Shown one piece after another: positions 1 through 12,284 of a DNA stretch of 64,000 nt (position 1 is the stretch's first letter; every line of letters starts with the position of its first letter). Source of the stretch: Mercurialis annua (taxonomy: Eukaryota > Streptophyta > Magnoliopsida > Malpighiales > Euphorbiaceae); the NCBI RefSeq assembly GCF_937616625.2, contig NC_065575.1:5525501-5589500 (forward strand). Direction: 5' to 3'. A model generated the notes under the pieces. It was given only the letters and a program-made list of their open reading frames with translations, did no database searches and was not told where the DNA came from. The position numbers were made by a program, and so were the translations under genes.

Positions 1-540
1 CATTAAAAGCTTCAAGAACCAGAAGATCAATAACTGCTTTGTTGCAGAAGAAAATGAAGAAGACGAAGTAACTGCTTTTGTAGAAAGCAAAGACTAAGAG
101 CTTAACCGCTCTGATACCATAACAAATTTTGAGAGAAAAACCAATTTTTATTAATGAAAAATTAGTTTTTAAAAAGCAGAACTCAGCTTATATACATTGC
201 TGAGTTTGCAGGGGCAGAAAAGGAAATAACAAATTCCTAACTAACTCTCAACAAACTAACACACAAATTGTATGATTCTAAAATCATAACACGTGAAGCT
301 TGCTGATGTCATTAATCCACGTGAAGCTAAAGCTGAAATCTTGTGCATGAAGAAACAGCATAAGCAAAGGTATGCTGCTGTGAAGAGTAGAAGCAGTAGA
401 AGCTGCATTAATTGTCGCGATAATCTACACCAATTTGCCAAAAAATGAAAGTTAGTTACCGACATTACCAAGTTTAAAAATTTATGTGATAATTGCAAAT
501 TAGGTCAAAGTCGGTGTATGAATTTGCATTTAACCCTATT
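1..540 (-). mobile_element. Fragment of an LTR retrotransposon: primer-binding site plus putative LTR
   Basis: The complement of 108-119 reads TGGTATCAGAGC, the standard primer-binding site matching the 3' end of plant initiator Met-tRNA. On the minus strand the sequence to the right (about 121 to 500) would therefore be the 5' LTR, and 1-107 the start of the internal region. No second LTR copy lies in the window, so the LTR boundary and the family cannot be fixed. A 36-residue stretch on the other side contains no recognisable gag. This is inference from one short motif. Confidence 0.35.
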
Positions 541-1231
541 TTTAACAGGGTTTAGCTATTATTGTTTTTTTTTTCATCACTTCTAGTTAGATTTATGTTT
601 TGTTCCTCTTGTACCTTTTCCTTTTCTATGTTATTTTTTCTTTTGAATAATTGATACAAAAGAAAATTGGTGAACTAAATTTAACAATTCATTTATAGGG
701 ATATAAGTTTGTGAATTTTGTTTGAAGAAATTGTTGAATATAATTTACGTTTGTTGCATATAAATTAAAAATGGGTTATAAAGTAAAAAATTATCACTCA
801 ATATAGTAGTTTACATTTAAAATATGTATTATATTTACGAATCTTTTTATTTTTTGTATTGCACTAAATATAGCATATATAATGCTAATGCTCTTACAAT
901 ATTATTTTTTTCTCCAACCACTAGTTATTTCTTATATTGAAAATAATATATACCTCATATTTTTTTGGAAAAAGCATAAAAGTATTTTAAATCATTCCCT
1001 AGTTTCCAAAAATATATAGCAGTCCAGGATATTATATTGCTACCTAAAAAAGGCAAAATTTTACATTTTGTATGCTACCACTAAAATAGGGAATGTTTAT
1101 TTCATATAATTTTTATGCCATATTATTTTTAAAACAAGTTAATGAAGATTTATAATAGAAATTTTTTTAATTATTATTTACTTTTTAATTATTTAATTTT
1201 TTACATAACTAACGCTCTATTAGTTTGTTAT
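541..1231. other. AT-rich intergenic DNA without a recognisable gene
   Basis: Very AT-rich, with homopolymer runs and stops in all frames. No gene, RNA or clean terminal repeat was recognised here. Confidence 0.5.
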
Positions 1232-1768
1232 AAATATGACGCAACGGCTATTGAAACGTATACGAATTTATAATAAGAAAAGAGGAAATTTGACAGCATA
1301 CGAATTTATATAATTGTTGCATGACAAAGAGAAACAACAAACAAGTGATTTTGTTTTCAATTGAAACGTATGCACTAATTACACTATACTGCATGGTGCA
1401 CAACAACAAAAACAAGAAATCACCTCTGCAACAAGTAAATTTTTTTTTCTCTCTCTAACTAAAATTACACACTAATAACATCACTCCATGTCATCATTCA
1501 CTCTAAATTGAAGTACAAGATGTAGGGGAGAGATTGTAGGCAAAGTTGTGTGAGATCTTCACATGATTGTTTTCTCTTAATCCAATAAAAATTCATCATT
1601 TCATATCAGAATTTCCCTCAAATTCATGAAAAATTCTTATATAAACCAAATTTGCTACGTAAAATTATGAACCATTTATTCATTGTATGACACATGGCAA
1701 CAATAATATATAATAATAAATCATTAAATATAACATTAATTACAAGGAAAAACATAGGGTTAAATATT
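1232..1768. repeat. Dispersed repeat R, copy A (uninterrupted)
   Basis: This ~540-bp stretch is repeated in the same orientation at 25767-26583, starting near ATGACGCAACGGCTATTG and ending near AAGGAAAAACAT. By eye the copies differ at a few percent of positions. Copy A lacks the 268-bp CACTA-like insertion found in copy B: at 1481-1490 the bases ATCACTCCAT run straight through, which is the empty target site. The identity of R is unknown. No ORF is convincing and no terminal inverted repeats are visible. It abuts a gypsy protease remnant at about 1770. Confidence 0.75.
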
Positions 1769-1770
1769 TC

Positions 1771-2126
1771 TTCTTTCCTTGATGAGTTGGCTTTTTGGCA
1801 TGTCGTAGGACAGTCTAAGTACCACACATCCTTCATGCTCTCATGCTCACTTTCGTCCACGCAGTCAATTCGCATGCTTTTTTCCACACAGCGCAAGCTT
1901 CGCACCCTCTTTTTCATCTCAAACTCCACACTTTCATCCTCTAATCGTAGAGTCGGCTTGCCTGCGTTCACATCAATGAGAGCCCTACTAGTGTTCATGA
2001 ATGGCCTTCCAAGAATTAGAAGGCACTCTTTATCGATCTCATAGTCAAGAACAACAAAATCCACTGGGAATATGAATTTATCGACCTCTCCAGAATTCCA
2101 TACGGCTTCTTGACAGAGTGGTCAGC
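1771..2126 (-). pseudogene. Ty3/gypsy aspartic protease remnant, downstream part
   Basis: On the minus strand a reading frame of about 100 codons carries the C-terminal half of a plant gypsy retropepsin. It includes DFVVLDYE, the family hallmark LILGRPFMNTSRALIDV and a following TLRLEDE segment, as in Athila-type elements. The frame is broken shortly upstream: a segment ending GILE and the segment starting VDKF lie in different frames, with a few conserved residues missing. The upstream part of the same domain lies at 12197-12284, on the other side of the 10-kb LARD element, so the protease was split by that insertion. No gag, RT or integrase is attached. This is a dead relic. Confidence 0.75.
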
Positions 2127-5100
2127 TGTCACGACCCATTTTCATGAATCGTAACCGGCGCTAGGGCATAGGTAATGTAGTACCAACACTCGTAGCTAGC
2201 CTTTCTTATAACATACAATTTAATTAAACCTGCAGAAAACCAATGCTCGGGGGCAACCGAGACTTCAGTCTAAATCTAGCAGTTATAATATTCACTAATT
2301 AATATAACATGCTTATCCACTTCTGAGTCTAAAAATAGGCATAACATAAATAATCCGAAATAATTATATAACATGCCAGAGCAATATAACTAGTCAGACC
2401 AATCCGACAAACAACTGTTATAATAATAAAGACGTCTAGTCAACTACTGCGGTCTAAGAATAAAACAGTTTTACAGTTTATTAAAATAAAAGGAACCTCC
2501 GAGGAAAAGTAAATGCGGAGATCACCAGACTCTCTCAGATCATAACCCTGGGGAAAATTGGGAAAACAACGGGGTCAGATATACTGAGATGAGTTTATAC
2601 CACTATCTACATTTATTAAGTGGAAAACCTTTAAAACCGTTTAAAACATTTAAATACGATATTACGATTAATAGTTGGAACCCTAATCCACAATTCTAAA
2701 TAATAACCCTAATCCAACAGGTCTGGTCCCGAGAGCTGAGCTTCACCGAGTTACCACTGACCACACTTATACCAGAGTCCCGAGAGCTGAGCTACACCGA
2801 GTTACTCTACTTGGTCCCGAGAGCTATGCTCACACCGAGTTACCACATTACCATAATTACCTTTTCCAGATCATTACCGGTGCGCACGCAGTCCTAATGA
2901 TGCCCATTAGGTAGCATGTTCCAACTAGAAGCCATAATATAAAAACAGTTCGAAATATACGTACAGTATATATATTTAATATTAAAATAACAATTTACTT
3001 AATAAAGCGGTAAATAGTAAGTACAAACTCACTGCTTGCTAATCCACGTGATAACCGACAAGCCACTAATCCTGATTCGCCTCTGAAGCACGAACAGTAG
3101 TCGGGTCTAGACAAATAAAATAATTATTAAAAACAGACCCTAACTCTAGAGAGTACTAGACACCACATAAGACTAGCACAAATAACACGTCAGAATTAAA
3201 TAATCCAGAACAACACAAAAATACCCAAAAGGTAACAGTGCACAATTATTACAAGTCTATTGAGTTCCCGTTTTAAGATCCGTTTCAGAAAATATTATTT
3301 AAATAATAAAATAGATCAATTTCCAAATAGTGGGTTAGCCGAGTTACCGATAACTACCAAGCTACCTCACATGTCGGGTGACCCAAGTCTAACCCGACCC
3401 AAAATATTTATCGAAAATATAAACCATAGTTTATAATTCTCAAAAAAAAACTTTGATAAAATAAATATATTTATATTCGATTATAAACCATATTTTATAA
3501 TTCTCAAAAATAACTTCGATAAAATAATAATCAAAATTTAAAACGGAATCCAATAGTTATAACTTCAAGTAACCCAAGTTACAATCAAACACTTAACTGA
3601 AATAAGCCAAGAAGACGTTCTAAAAGTTAAAACGTAATTTTAGCTAAAATGGCACAACAAGCCATAATTCACAAAATCGATAATTACCCAAGTAATTATT
3701 CGATTTAAAAGATAAAAATAAATATCATTTCAAAATAATTTAAATTATAACTGAAACTAACATTATTTTTATTTATAAAATAATGTTAACAAAATTATTT
3801 AGAAAATAAAAACGATAATTGAAGGTCCGGTTTCAAAATCTATAAAAATAACAATTTATAATTAGATTAATTATAATTAACTAGTAAATGATAATAAGGA
3901 ATCCAAAACCATTAAAACAAGGTAAAAGACACAAACCAAATATTTAGAATATGAAAAGCAATTCCAACAAATTGGAAATATAACATTTCCGCCAACTCAA
4001 TATTAAGCCCAACAATAGAAAAACAATAGTACAAGCCACTTAGAAAGTGACACAACCCTAAATTGAACAACCCAAGCAATTCATCTCCAGAACTATGAAC
4101 ACAGAAATCGAACACAATACAAGTCATATCAAAACTAAGAATGCAAACCAAAAATGGCCAAATTTCAATCATACAGTTTAAAAATAACATTGCCGCCATC
4201 ATAATAAGAAGAAATTAAAAGCAACAGGTGCTATGGAAGGCCATCAAGTATTTGAAAACCAACACTGAACCCAAGATAACAAAACGAATACAGAGATCAA
4301 TGCAATAAATAATTAATCTGTTATGAACAACCAGTTTATACTCCCTAAAAAACATGAAATATCAAACAAGAATAAATCATGGTAGCCAAGGCAATACTAA
4401 ATGGCATTAGCAAAAGAAAACACAGCCAAGAGAAGGAAGGAAATCGCATTCGCTCTAAGAAAATTATGGATACAATGGTGAATCAATTCTATGATCTCAG
4501 ATAATCAACAACATCATAGAAGAATAGCATGATCAATACATTAGAATTGAATAAAATGGCAGAATATCACAAGAACAAAATAGCCATGGTATCAAGAAAA
4601 CGTTAAAACGACGGCGGCTTAAACTGAAAGATTAACATACCGCTCTATGAAAACAAAGTGTAGATCTGAAGAGGATTTGAGTCCACGACGGCTGGGACGA
4701 GACGGATTCCAATTTGGTACAAACTTTGCAATGAATGAGATATGGATTTGGACGATGAAATTCAGAGAATTTTGGAATATAAATGAAGGTTAGGGTTTGT
4801 AGTTTATGAGAGAATGATTTAGGGTTCAAAACAGGTTTAAAATGACTAATGTATTTAAGGGAAAGAGTTTCGTCACAGCATTGCTAAAATTAAATAGCAA
4901 TAGTAGGTTACCATTTTTCAAGGGCTTATGGGCTTTTAATGAAATTAAACTTCATGGGCCAAAATATTTTAATTAAATAAAAAAAAACACTTAAAGCATG
5001 CATGGGTTTCATTGCTTTCATGGATTTAATTAATTCATGGAGCAAACCAATTAATTAACTCAAACCACGAATCCGCAATCGACTTCAAATAATAATTTAA

Positions 5101-5136
5101 AAATAATAAATAAAGAAAAAAAAATGGAATATTACA
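2127..5136 (-). repeat. LARD LTR (3' LTR on the minus strand)
   Basis: 3,010 bp, plus-strand ends TGTCACGACC and ATATTACA. Nearly identical to 9181-12191. It contains a triplicated ~30-bp motif TCCCGAGAGCT...CACCGAGTTAC at 2725-2754, 2776-2805 and 2813-2844. Two short open frames (96 and 65 codons) recur in both LTRs only because the LTRs are identical. They show no known domain and are not called as genes. Confidence 0.93.
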
Positions 5137-8100
5137 TTCTCCCCAACTTATTAAAAATTCGTCCTCGAATTTAAAACTAAAACAATCGCCGTGCAACATA
5201 ACATAAAACTACATACCAATCTAAACTTATTCGCACTATAACAACACACATATGCGCAAAATTTTGATTCTAACAACTTGGTGCTCTAACGATTACTTGA
5301 TCAACCCAAAGTGAATAATCAACAATTATTCAACTAAGAGTCACAATTAATCTATACCGGAGTGGCTTCCAAAACAAGTTCTAATCTTAACAACTATAAA
5401 ACCTCAATATCAAAACACAACACAACTATGATCATCCAGTCCAATGACTAACATCAAATTCGATAATACAATCAATTTCGTGAATTATGAAATACAAAAA
5501 CACATATTGTTATTCCCAAGAAGACATGAACTCATAATAATAGAATCTCTAGATTAGTAATAAATAATCCTAAACACAATGACTCCTTCAATTTTCAGAA
5601 ACATAACGCCGCAACTAAACTGAGCATCGACTGCATCTCACTTATATTACACAACTTAAAATTTTGTTGCCCACATTAAGGGTTCAACCACTGACCAGAT
5701 GGATATCCTAACATTACAATAATACCATCAATCAGCAAAATCGATCAACCAATACTAGTTGTCGAAGCCTATATACCACGATCCTCAATTCTCGAATCAG
5801 CTAACTCATATATTCAAATCAAACTCAAATTCACAAAATTATTCAATCAATTGTCTATAACCTCATATACAACGAGAGATCACTATGACCAATTCACCCT
5901 AACCAGATTGTTAGTTATGCTCAAAACCGACCCAATAGGGTATAAAATCTTTCAATACACAAAACATTTTGTATTCAAAATTTTCCACTTCTCTTTAAAA
6001 GACTTTACGTCTTACACCTCCTTTTATATTCGAATCAAAATGCCTTTAAAACCATCGGTTTTGTAAACACCTGAAAATTTTCCAAATACCCACATTTTGA
6101 ATCTGAAATTTTCCCTTTACTTTTCAATACGTTTGCAAATTTATAAAACAATTCAATTGACAAAATTTATGTTCTCTTTAAACCAAACTTGCTAAAATCA
6201 ATTTATCCCCTTTTCGAAAATACACAAACAGTGAAAACATCCTTCGTATTGAAAATACACATTAATTTTTCAAACATTAAAATTTTATTGTCACCTACAA
6301 ATCTTAATTTGTAAATAAAATCACGATTTGAAGAAATTGTTAAGCCCACAAAATTATTGTTCCTTTTTGTATCCAATTTGATAAAATTCCTTCCTTTCAT
6401 CAAAAGGGTAAAATTTAACAACGCAAATCTCTTTGTTTATGAAAATACTTATATATCCATATACCCAAAGTACTTGGACAAAATCTAATATGAAAGATAA
6501 AGTCTCGTTAAAAACAAAAATATAGTGTAACACACACATGGAGTATAACCAACATCCTTAATCCACAAATTCCTAAATCACAAATCTGAAATTATCACGA
6601 ACACTTTCTAATTTGAATCTAACCATACACCGCAATTGGCACAATTTTATCTCGAGTGCAACTGCAAAATTTGTTCTTACTCTCTATAAAACACAAGATT
6701 TTGACAAAACAGACAGATCCATTACAACGTAAACGTCCAATATCCATCACCATCGTCACAGAGTATTTATCTAGCTATCTGTCGGTAACAGTTTCATAAT
6801 CATTTGAAATTCCACAACTTTATAAATACATTTACCACAAAGGGACTCGCGAGTTTGTTCCAAAACATCCTTCTCAAAACACTTTATCGATAAAATCTAT
6901 TTTACATAATTGTGCGTCAGGGTGATGACATCTCTCATCCCCAAAGAGTTGCATCCAACCCTAATAATTTCTATGCACGTGATGCATGTACTATTTGCAT
7001 GTATCAATTATTAATTTATCTTATATTTAATGAACATACTCTGTGTTCAATGCAAACCTATTCATGATATTCAAAATGCATGTTCATGATATGTCTGGGC
7101 ACAATTACGTGTTGAAAATATTTCAAATATTTCAGCAATTCAATCTTTGAAATCCATTTCTCAATTAAACATTTGCTAGACGTTACACTCTGTGAGATGT
7201 GCACTCGATAACCTCAAAATATTTCTCAAAATTGCTTACTTGTAACCTAGCAACATTCGATGCTATAAAACAATTCAACCTAAAATTCTGTTACAACTCT
7301 TCCTCATAAATATCAAACTACCCTAAACCTTAATTGAAACTCATTCCCAAAGAAATAACACATCAAAACGTTCCTACTAAATTTACCGCCAGCTCCCGCA
7401 TCGCATCATCAGACTTGATGGAAACACCAGTGCAGTAATACACCGATTTATCTTCCCGGTTCAGAGTTTTCAATATCCGATCTAGGATAATCAGATATCA
7501 TCAGCCAATCCGAGGGAATACTTCCCTCGTATTCCTCGATATCAAAACCCAAAGGTTTTGATCCACGAAACAGAAACAGCAAAACTCCGCGCAATCCTAA
7601 ACCGAACAAAGGAAATAAGGTCTAAAAGAAGGTCTTACTCAAAGGTCAAACTATACATCGGGGTAAGCCAACCATAACAACGTGATTAAGTCATCTCACT
7701 TGCTACTTCGCACGAAGAGACAAAACAAAAACAATCAACTTAGTCTAACAGACAAGCGAGTTAAACAACGCAAATTATTTTCACAAGAAACAAATCTGTA
7801 AATCGTAAACCACGTAAACGTACCATTGAACACAATTAACTCAAACATATTTAAAAACAAATCGGGATATGTCACAACATATCCTTGAAACCTCATTACA
7901 AATTCACCATGTAATTATCTCGTCCTTTAATAGTACGCTTCAAAATTCGTTTTGAAATTAAAAACAAATACGAAAACTTCCAAATTTTGCTGAGCCCCAA
8001 GGTTAAAACAAAATCACATTTTGTAAAAAATCTCTTCTTATTAATTAGTTGCTTTAAAACGGATACCCAAGTATCTCAGACAATAAAATTATCGAGCTAG

Positions 8101-9180
8101 CCGAGTCATTACAACTACCAAGCTCAACTCCTAAATTTGGGTGACCCAAGTCGAACCCAAAACAATCGTTTATAAAACGTATTTAAAATATTTGTAAATC
8201 CGGAAAAGTATTTTAATAAAATTTCCATCCCTTCAAATTTTGGGAGCTCAATTTAAACCAATCGCTAAACGGTAATTTAAAACTCAAGTGAGAAATCTTT
8301 GATTTCAAACATCTATTCTGTAAATCCCAAAAATTTAAAATGCTGGCATACTACAACATGATAAAATAACTTCAATGTTAAATTCTTAAAACAATGACTT
8401 ATCTCATAAAATATCATTTGAAACCATCGCTTGTTAACACCAGACCAAACATAATATTTCAAAATATTTACTGGCAACTCAACCAAAAACCATCTTTTTA
8501 AGAATTTAAAATTAAACTTCTCTTATAATTCTATGTCGAAACACAAATCGGATAAAACAATATTCTCGATAAAAATCTCTAAATCAACATGTGGTCAAAC
8601 AATGCATGACCATCAAACACGTTTTAAGGTTTAACCCAAAATCTCTTTAATTGAAAAATAAGGCTAACGTCCAACATACGATCACATTTAACATCAACAA
8701 TTGAGGCCAAAGCCAAGATGTACTTTATTAACAAGGCAAAAGCAGTTCAACGCATCACGTAAAATAACTGTAACATTACCATAAATTCTAAATCGTTTTA
8801 GGCATAAACGACAAGTTTTATCAAACATCATACGCAAGTATGAGTCTTTAGGAAAATTTACCAACCTATGATTTCCCGAGAAATCAAAAGCAATTATAAT
8901 CACCCAAGTGAAATAATCTCAACATGATAAAACACAGCAATTAACATCCAAGTGAAATAAATTGTCAATCAAAGCATCAATACCAAATAAGGACAGACAA
9001 ACATCACCTATAGGATGTAGGCTGAAGGTTTGAAAGCAAATGATGACGTTTAAAAGACAAGACATGAATCCTAATTCCGCAGTAGTTCCTAAGACACGAT
9101 ATCAACTTATCATGCCAAAAACACATAACAATTAACATGCATAAGGCCTTGGTTTGAAACCAAAGCTCTGATACCAAGTT
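5137..9180 (-). other. Non-coding internal region of the LARD element (PPT and PBS at its ends)
   Basis: 4,044 bp between the LTRs. The polypurine tract is the complement of 5137-5144 and the primer-binding site the complement of 9165-9176. No gag, protease, reverse transcriptase, RNase H or integrase motif was found in any frame; the longest frames are about 70 codons. Parts of 6830-7120 and 8840-9180 are clearly related to 12285-14268, the interior of an older family member. That gives two independent copies of a conserved non-coding interior. Confidence 0.85.
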
Positions 9181-12100
9181 TGTCACGACCCATTTTCATG
9201 AATCGTAACCGGCGCTAGGGCATAGGTAATGTAGTACCAACACTCGTAGCTAGCCTTTCTTATAACATACAATTTAATTAAACCTGCAGAAAACCAATGC
9301 TCGGGGGCAACCGAGACTTCAGTCTAAATCTAGCAGTTATAATATTCACTAATTAATATAACATGCTTATCCACTTCTGAGTCTAAAAATAGGCATAACA
9401 TAAATAATCCGAAATAATTATATAACATGCCAGAGCAATATAACTAGTCAGACCAATCCGACAAACAACTGTTATAATAATAAAGACGTCTAGTCAACTA
9501 CTGCGGTCTAAGAATAAAACAGTTTTACAGTTTATTAAAATAAAAGGAACCTCCGAGGAAAAGTAAATGCGGAGATCACCAGACTCTCTCAGATTATAAC
9601 CCTGGGGAAAATTGGGAAAACAACGGGGTCAGATATACTGAGATGAGTTTATACCACTATCTACATTTATTAAGTGGAAAACCTTTAAAACCGTTTAAAA
9701 CATTTAAATACGATATTACGATTAATAGTTGGAACCCTAATCCACAATTCTAAATAATAACCCTAATCCAACAGGTCTGGTCCCGAGAGCTGAGCTTCAC
9801 CGAGTTACCACTGACCACACTTATACCAGAGTCCCGAGAGCTGAGCTACACCGAGTTACTCTACTTGGTCCCGAGAGCTATGCTCACACCGAGTTACCAC
9901 ATTACCATAATTACCTTTTCCAGATCATTACCGGTGCGCACGCAGTCCTAATGATGCCCATTAGGTAGCATGTTCCAACTAGAAGCCATAATATAAAAAC
10001 AGTTCGAAATATACGTACAGTATATATATTTAATATTAAAATAACAATTTACTTAATAAAGCGGTAAATAGTAAGTACAAACTCACTGCTTGCTAATCCA
10101 CGTGATAACCGACAAGCCACTAATCCTGATTCGCCTCTGAAGCACGAACAGTAGTCGGGTCTAGACAAATAAAATAATTATTAAAAACAGACCCTAACTC
10201 TAGAGAGTACTAGACACCACATAAGACTAGCACAAATAACACGTCAGAATTAAATAATCCAGAACAACACAAAAATACCCAAAAGGTAACAGTGCACAAT
10301 TATTACAAGTCTATTGAGTTCCCGTTTTAAGATCCGTTTCAGAAAATATTATTTAAATAATAAAATAGATCAATTTCCAAATAGTGGGTTAGCCGAGTTA
10401 CCGATAACTACCAAGCTACCTCACATGTCGGGTGACCCAAGTCTAACCCGACCCAAAATATTTATCGAAAATATAAACCATAGTTTATAATTCTCAAAAA
10501 AAAACTTTGATAAAATAAATATATTTATATTCGATTATAAACCATATTTTATAATTCTCAAAAATAACTTCGATAAAATAATAATCAAAATTTAAAACGG
10601 AATCCAATAGTTATAACTTCAAGTAACCCAAGTTACAATCAAACACTTAACTGAAATAAGTCAAGAAGACGTTCTAAAAGTTAAAACGTAATTTTAGCTA
10701 AAATGGCACAACAAGCCATAATTCACAAAATCGATAATTACCCAAGTAATTATTCGATTTAAAAGATAAAAATAAATATCATTTCAAAATAATTTAAATT
10801 ATAACTGAAACTAACATTATTTTTATTTATAAAATAATGTTAACAAAATTATTTAGAAAATAAAAACGATAATTGAAGGTCCGGTTTCAAAATCTATAAA
10901 AATAACAATTTATAATTAGATTAATTATAATTAACTAGTAAATGATAATAAGGAATCCAAAACCATTAAAACAAGGTAAAAGACACAAACCAAATATTTA
11001 GAATATGAAAAGCAATTCCAACAAATTGGAAATATAACATTTCCGCCAACTCAATATTAAGCCCAACAATAGAAAAACAATAGTACAAGCCACTTAGAAA
11101 GTGACACAACCCCAAATTGAACAACCCAAGCAATTCATCTCCAGAACTATGAACACAGAAATCGAACACAATACAAGTCATATCAAAACTAAGAATGCAA
11201 ACCAAAAATGGCCAAATTTCAATCATACAGTTTAAAAATAACATTGCCGCCATCATAATAAGAAGAAATTAAAAGCAACAGGTGCTATGGAAGGCCATCA
11301 AGTATTTGAAAACCAACACTGAACCCAAGATAACAAAACGAATACAGAGATCAATGCAATAAATAATTAATCTGTTATGAACAACCAGTTTATACTCCCT
11401 AAAAAACATGAAATATCAAACAAAAATAAATCATGGTAGCCAAGGCAATACTAAATGGCATTAGCAAAAGAAAACACAGCCAAGAGAAGGAAGGAAATCG
11501 CATTCGCTCTAAGAAAATTATGGATACAATGGTGAATCAATTCTATGATCTCAGATAATCAACAACATCATAGAAGAATAGCATGATCAATACATTAGAA
11601 TTGAATAAAATGGCAGAATATCACAAGAACAAAATAGCCATGGTATCAAGAAAACGTTAAAACGACGGCGGCTTAAACTGAAAGATTAACATACCGCTCT
11701 ACGAAAACAAAGTGTAGATCTGAAGAGGATTTGAGTCCACGACGGCTGGGACGAGACGGATTCCAATTTGGTACAAACTTTGCAATGAATGAGATATGGA
11801 TTTGGACGATGAAATTCAGAGAATTTTGGAATATAAATGAAGGTTAGGGTTTGTAGTTTATGAGAGAATGATTTAGGGTTCAAAACAGGTTTAAAATGAC
11901 TAATGTATTTAAGGGAAAGAGTTTCGTCACAGCATTGCTAAAATTAAATAGCAATAGTAGGTTACCATTTTTCAAGGGCTTATGGGCTTTTAATGAAATT
12001 AAACTTCATGGGCCAAAATATTTTAATTAAATAAAAAAAAACACTTAAAGCATGCATGGGTTTCATTGCTTTCATGGATTTAATTAATTCATGGAGCAAA

Positions 12101-12191
12101 CCAATTAATTAACTCAAACCACGAATCCGCAATCGACTTCAAATAATAATTTAAAAATAATAAATAAAGAAAAAAAAAAAGGGATATTACA
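9181..12191 (-). repeat. LARD LTR (5' LTR on the minus strand)
   Basis: 3,011 bp, matching 2127-5136 base for base except for a handful of substitutions and a 1-bp length change in an A-run. Examples of differences are C/T in CAGATCATAACC at 2537 and its partner, C/T in AATAAGCCAAG at about 3606, and T/C in CTCTATGAAAAC at about 4647. As the 5' LTR on the minus strand it should hold the promoter. No TATA box could be assigned with confidence. Confidence 0.93.
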
Positions 12192-12196
12192 TCAGC

Positions 12197-12284
12197 AAGC
12201 TGCAACATCATAGGAGTGGTCTTAACCTGTTGATCACCAAGCAACTATCTAAACAAAGAAAGAGGCATCCAATTAATAACATTT
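12197..12284 (-). pseudogene. Ty3/gypsy aspartic protease remnant, upstream part
   Basis: On the minus strand this short stretch encodes a retropepsin segment with INWMPLSLFR, an in-frame stop, and then QLA just before the LARD target site. It is colinear with, and in the same frame as, the segment that continues at 2126 on the other side of the 10-kb insertion. It ends at about 12285, where sequence related to the interior of the LARD family begins. Confidence 0.65.

Larger units (their letters stand above)
2122..12196 (-). mobile_element. Complete young LARD-like non-coding LTR retrotransposon with TSD TCAGC
   Basis: A 10,065-bp element (2127-12191) is bounded by the 5-bp target duplication TCAGC at 2122-2126 and 12192-12196. 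Its two LTRs are 3,010 and 3,011 bp and differ by only about six bases by eye, so insertion was recent. On the minus strand the LTR starts TGTAATAT and ends TCGTGACA. A primer-binding site TGGTATCAGAGC lies 4 bp inside the 5' LTR and a purine tract GGGGAGAA touches the 3' LTR. The 4.0-kb internal region has no gag or pol, so mobilisation would need proteins in trans. Long LTRs and a non-coding interior fit the LARD class. The sequence beside the purine tract (TCGAGGACGAATTT on the minus strand) resembles the end of Tekay/Del chromovirus pol, suggesting its autonomous parent; that link is inference. Confidence 0.93.

Noticed and set aside
3912..4202. 96-codon open frame, repeated at 10966-11256
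   Set aside because: It is conserved only because it lies in both nearly identical LTRs. Low-complexity hydrophobic residues, no domain and no homologue recognised.
4632..4829. 65-codon open frame repeated at 11686-11883
   Set aside because: Same reason: LTR sequence duplicated by retrotransposition, no protein features.
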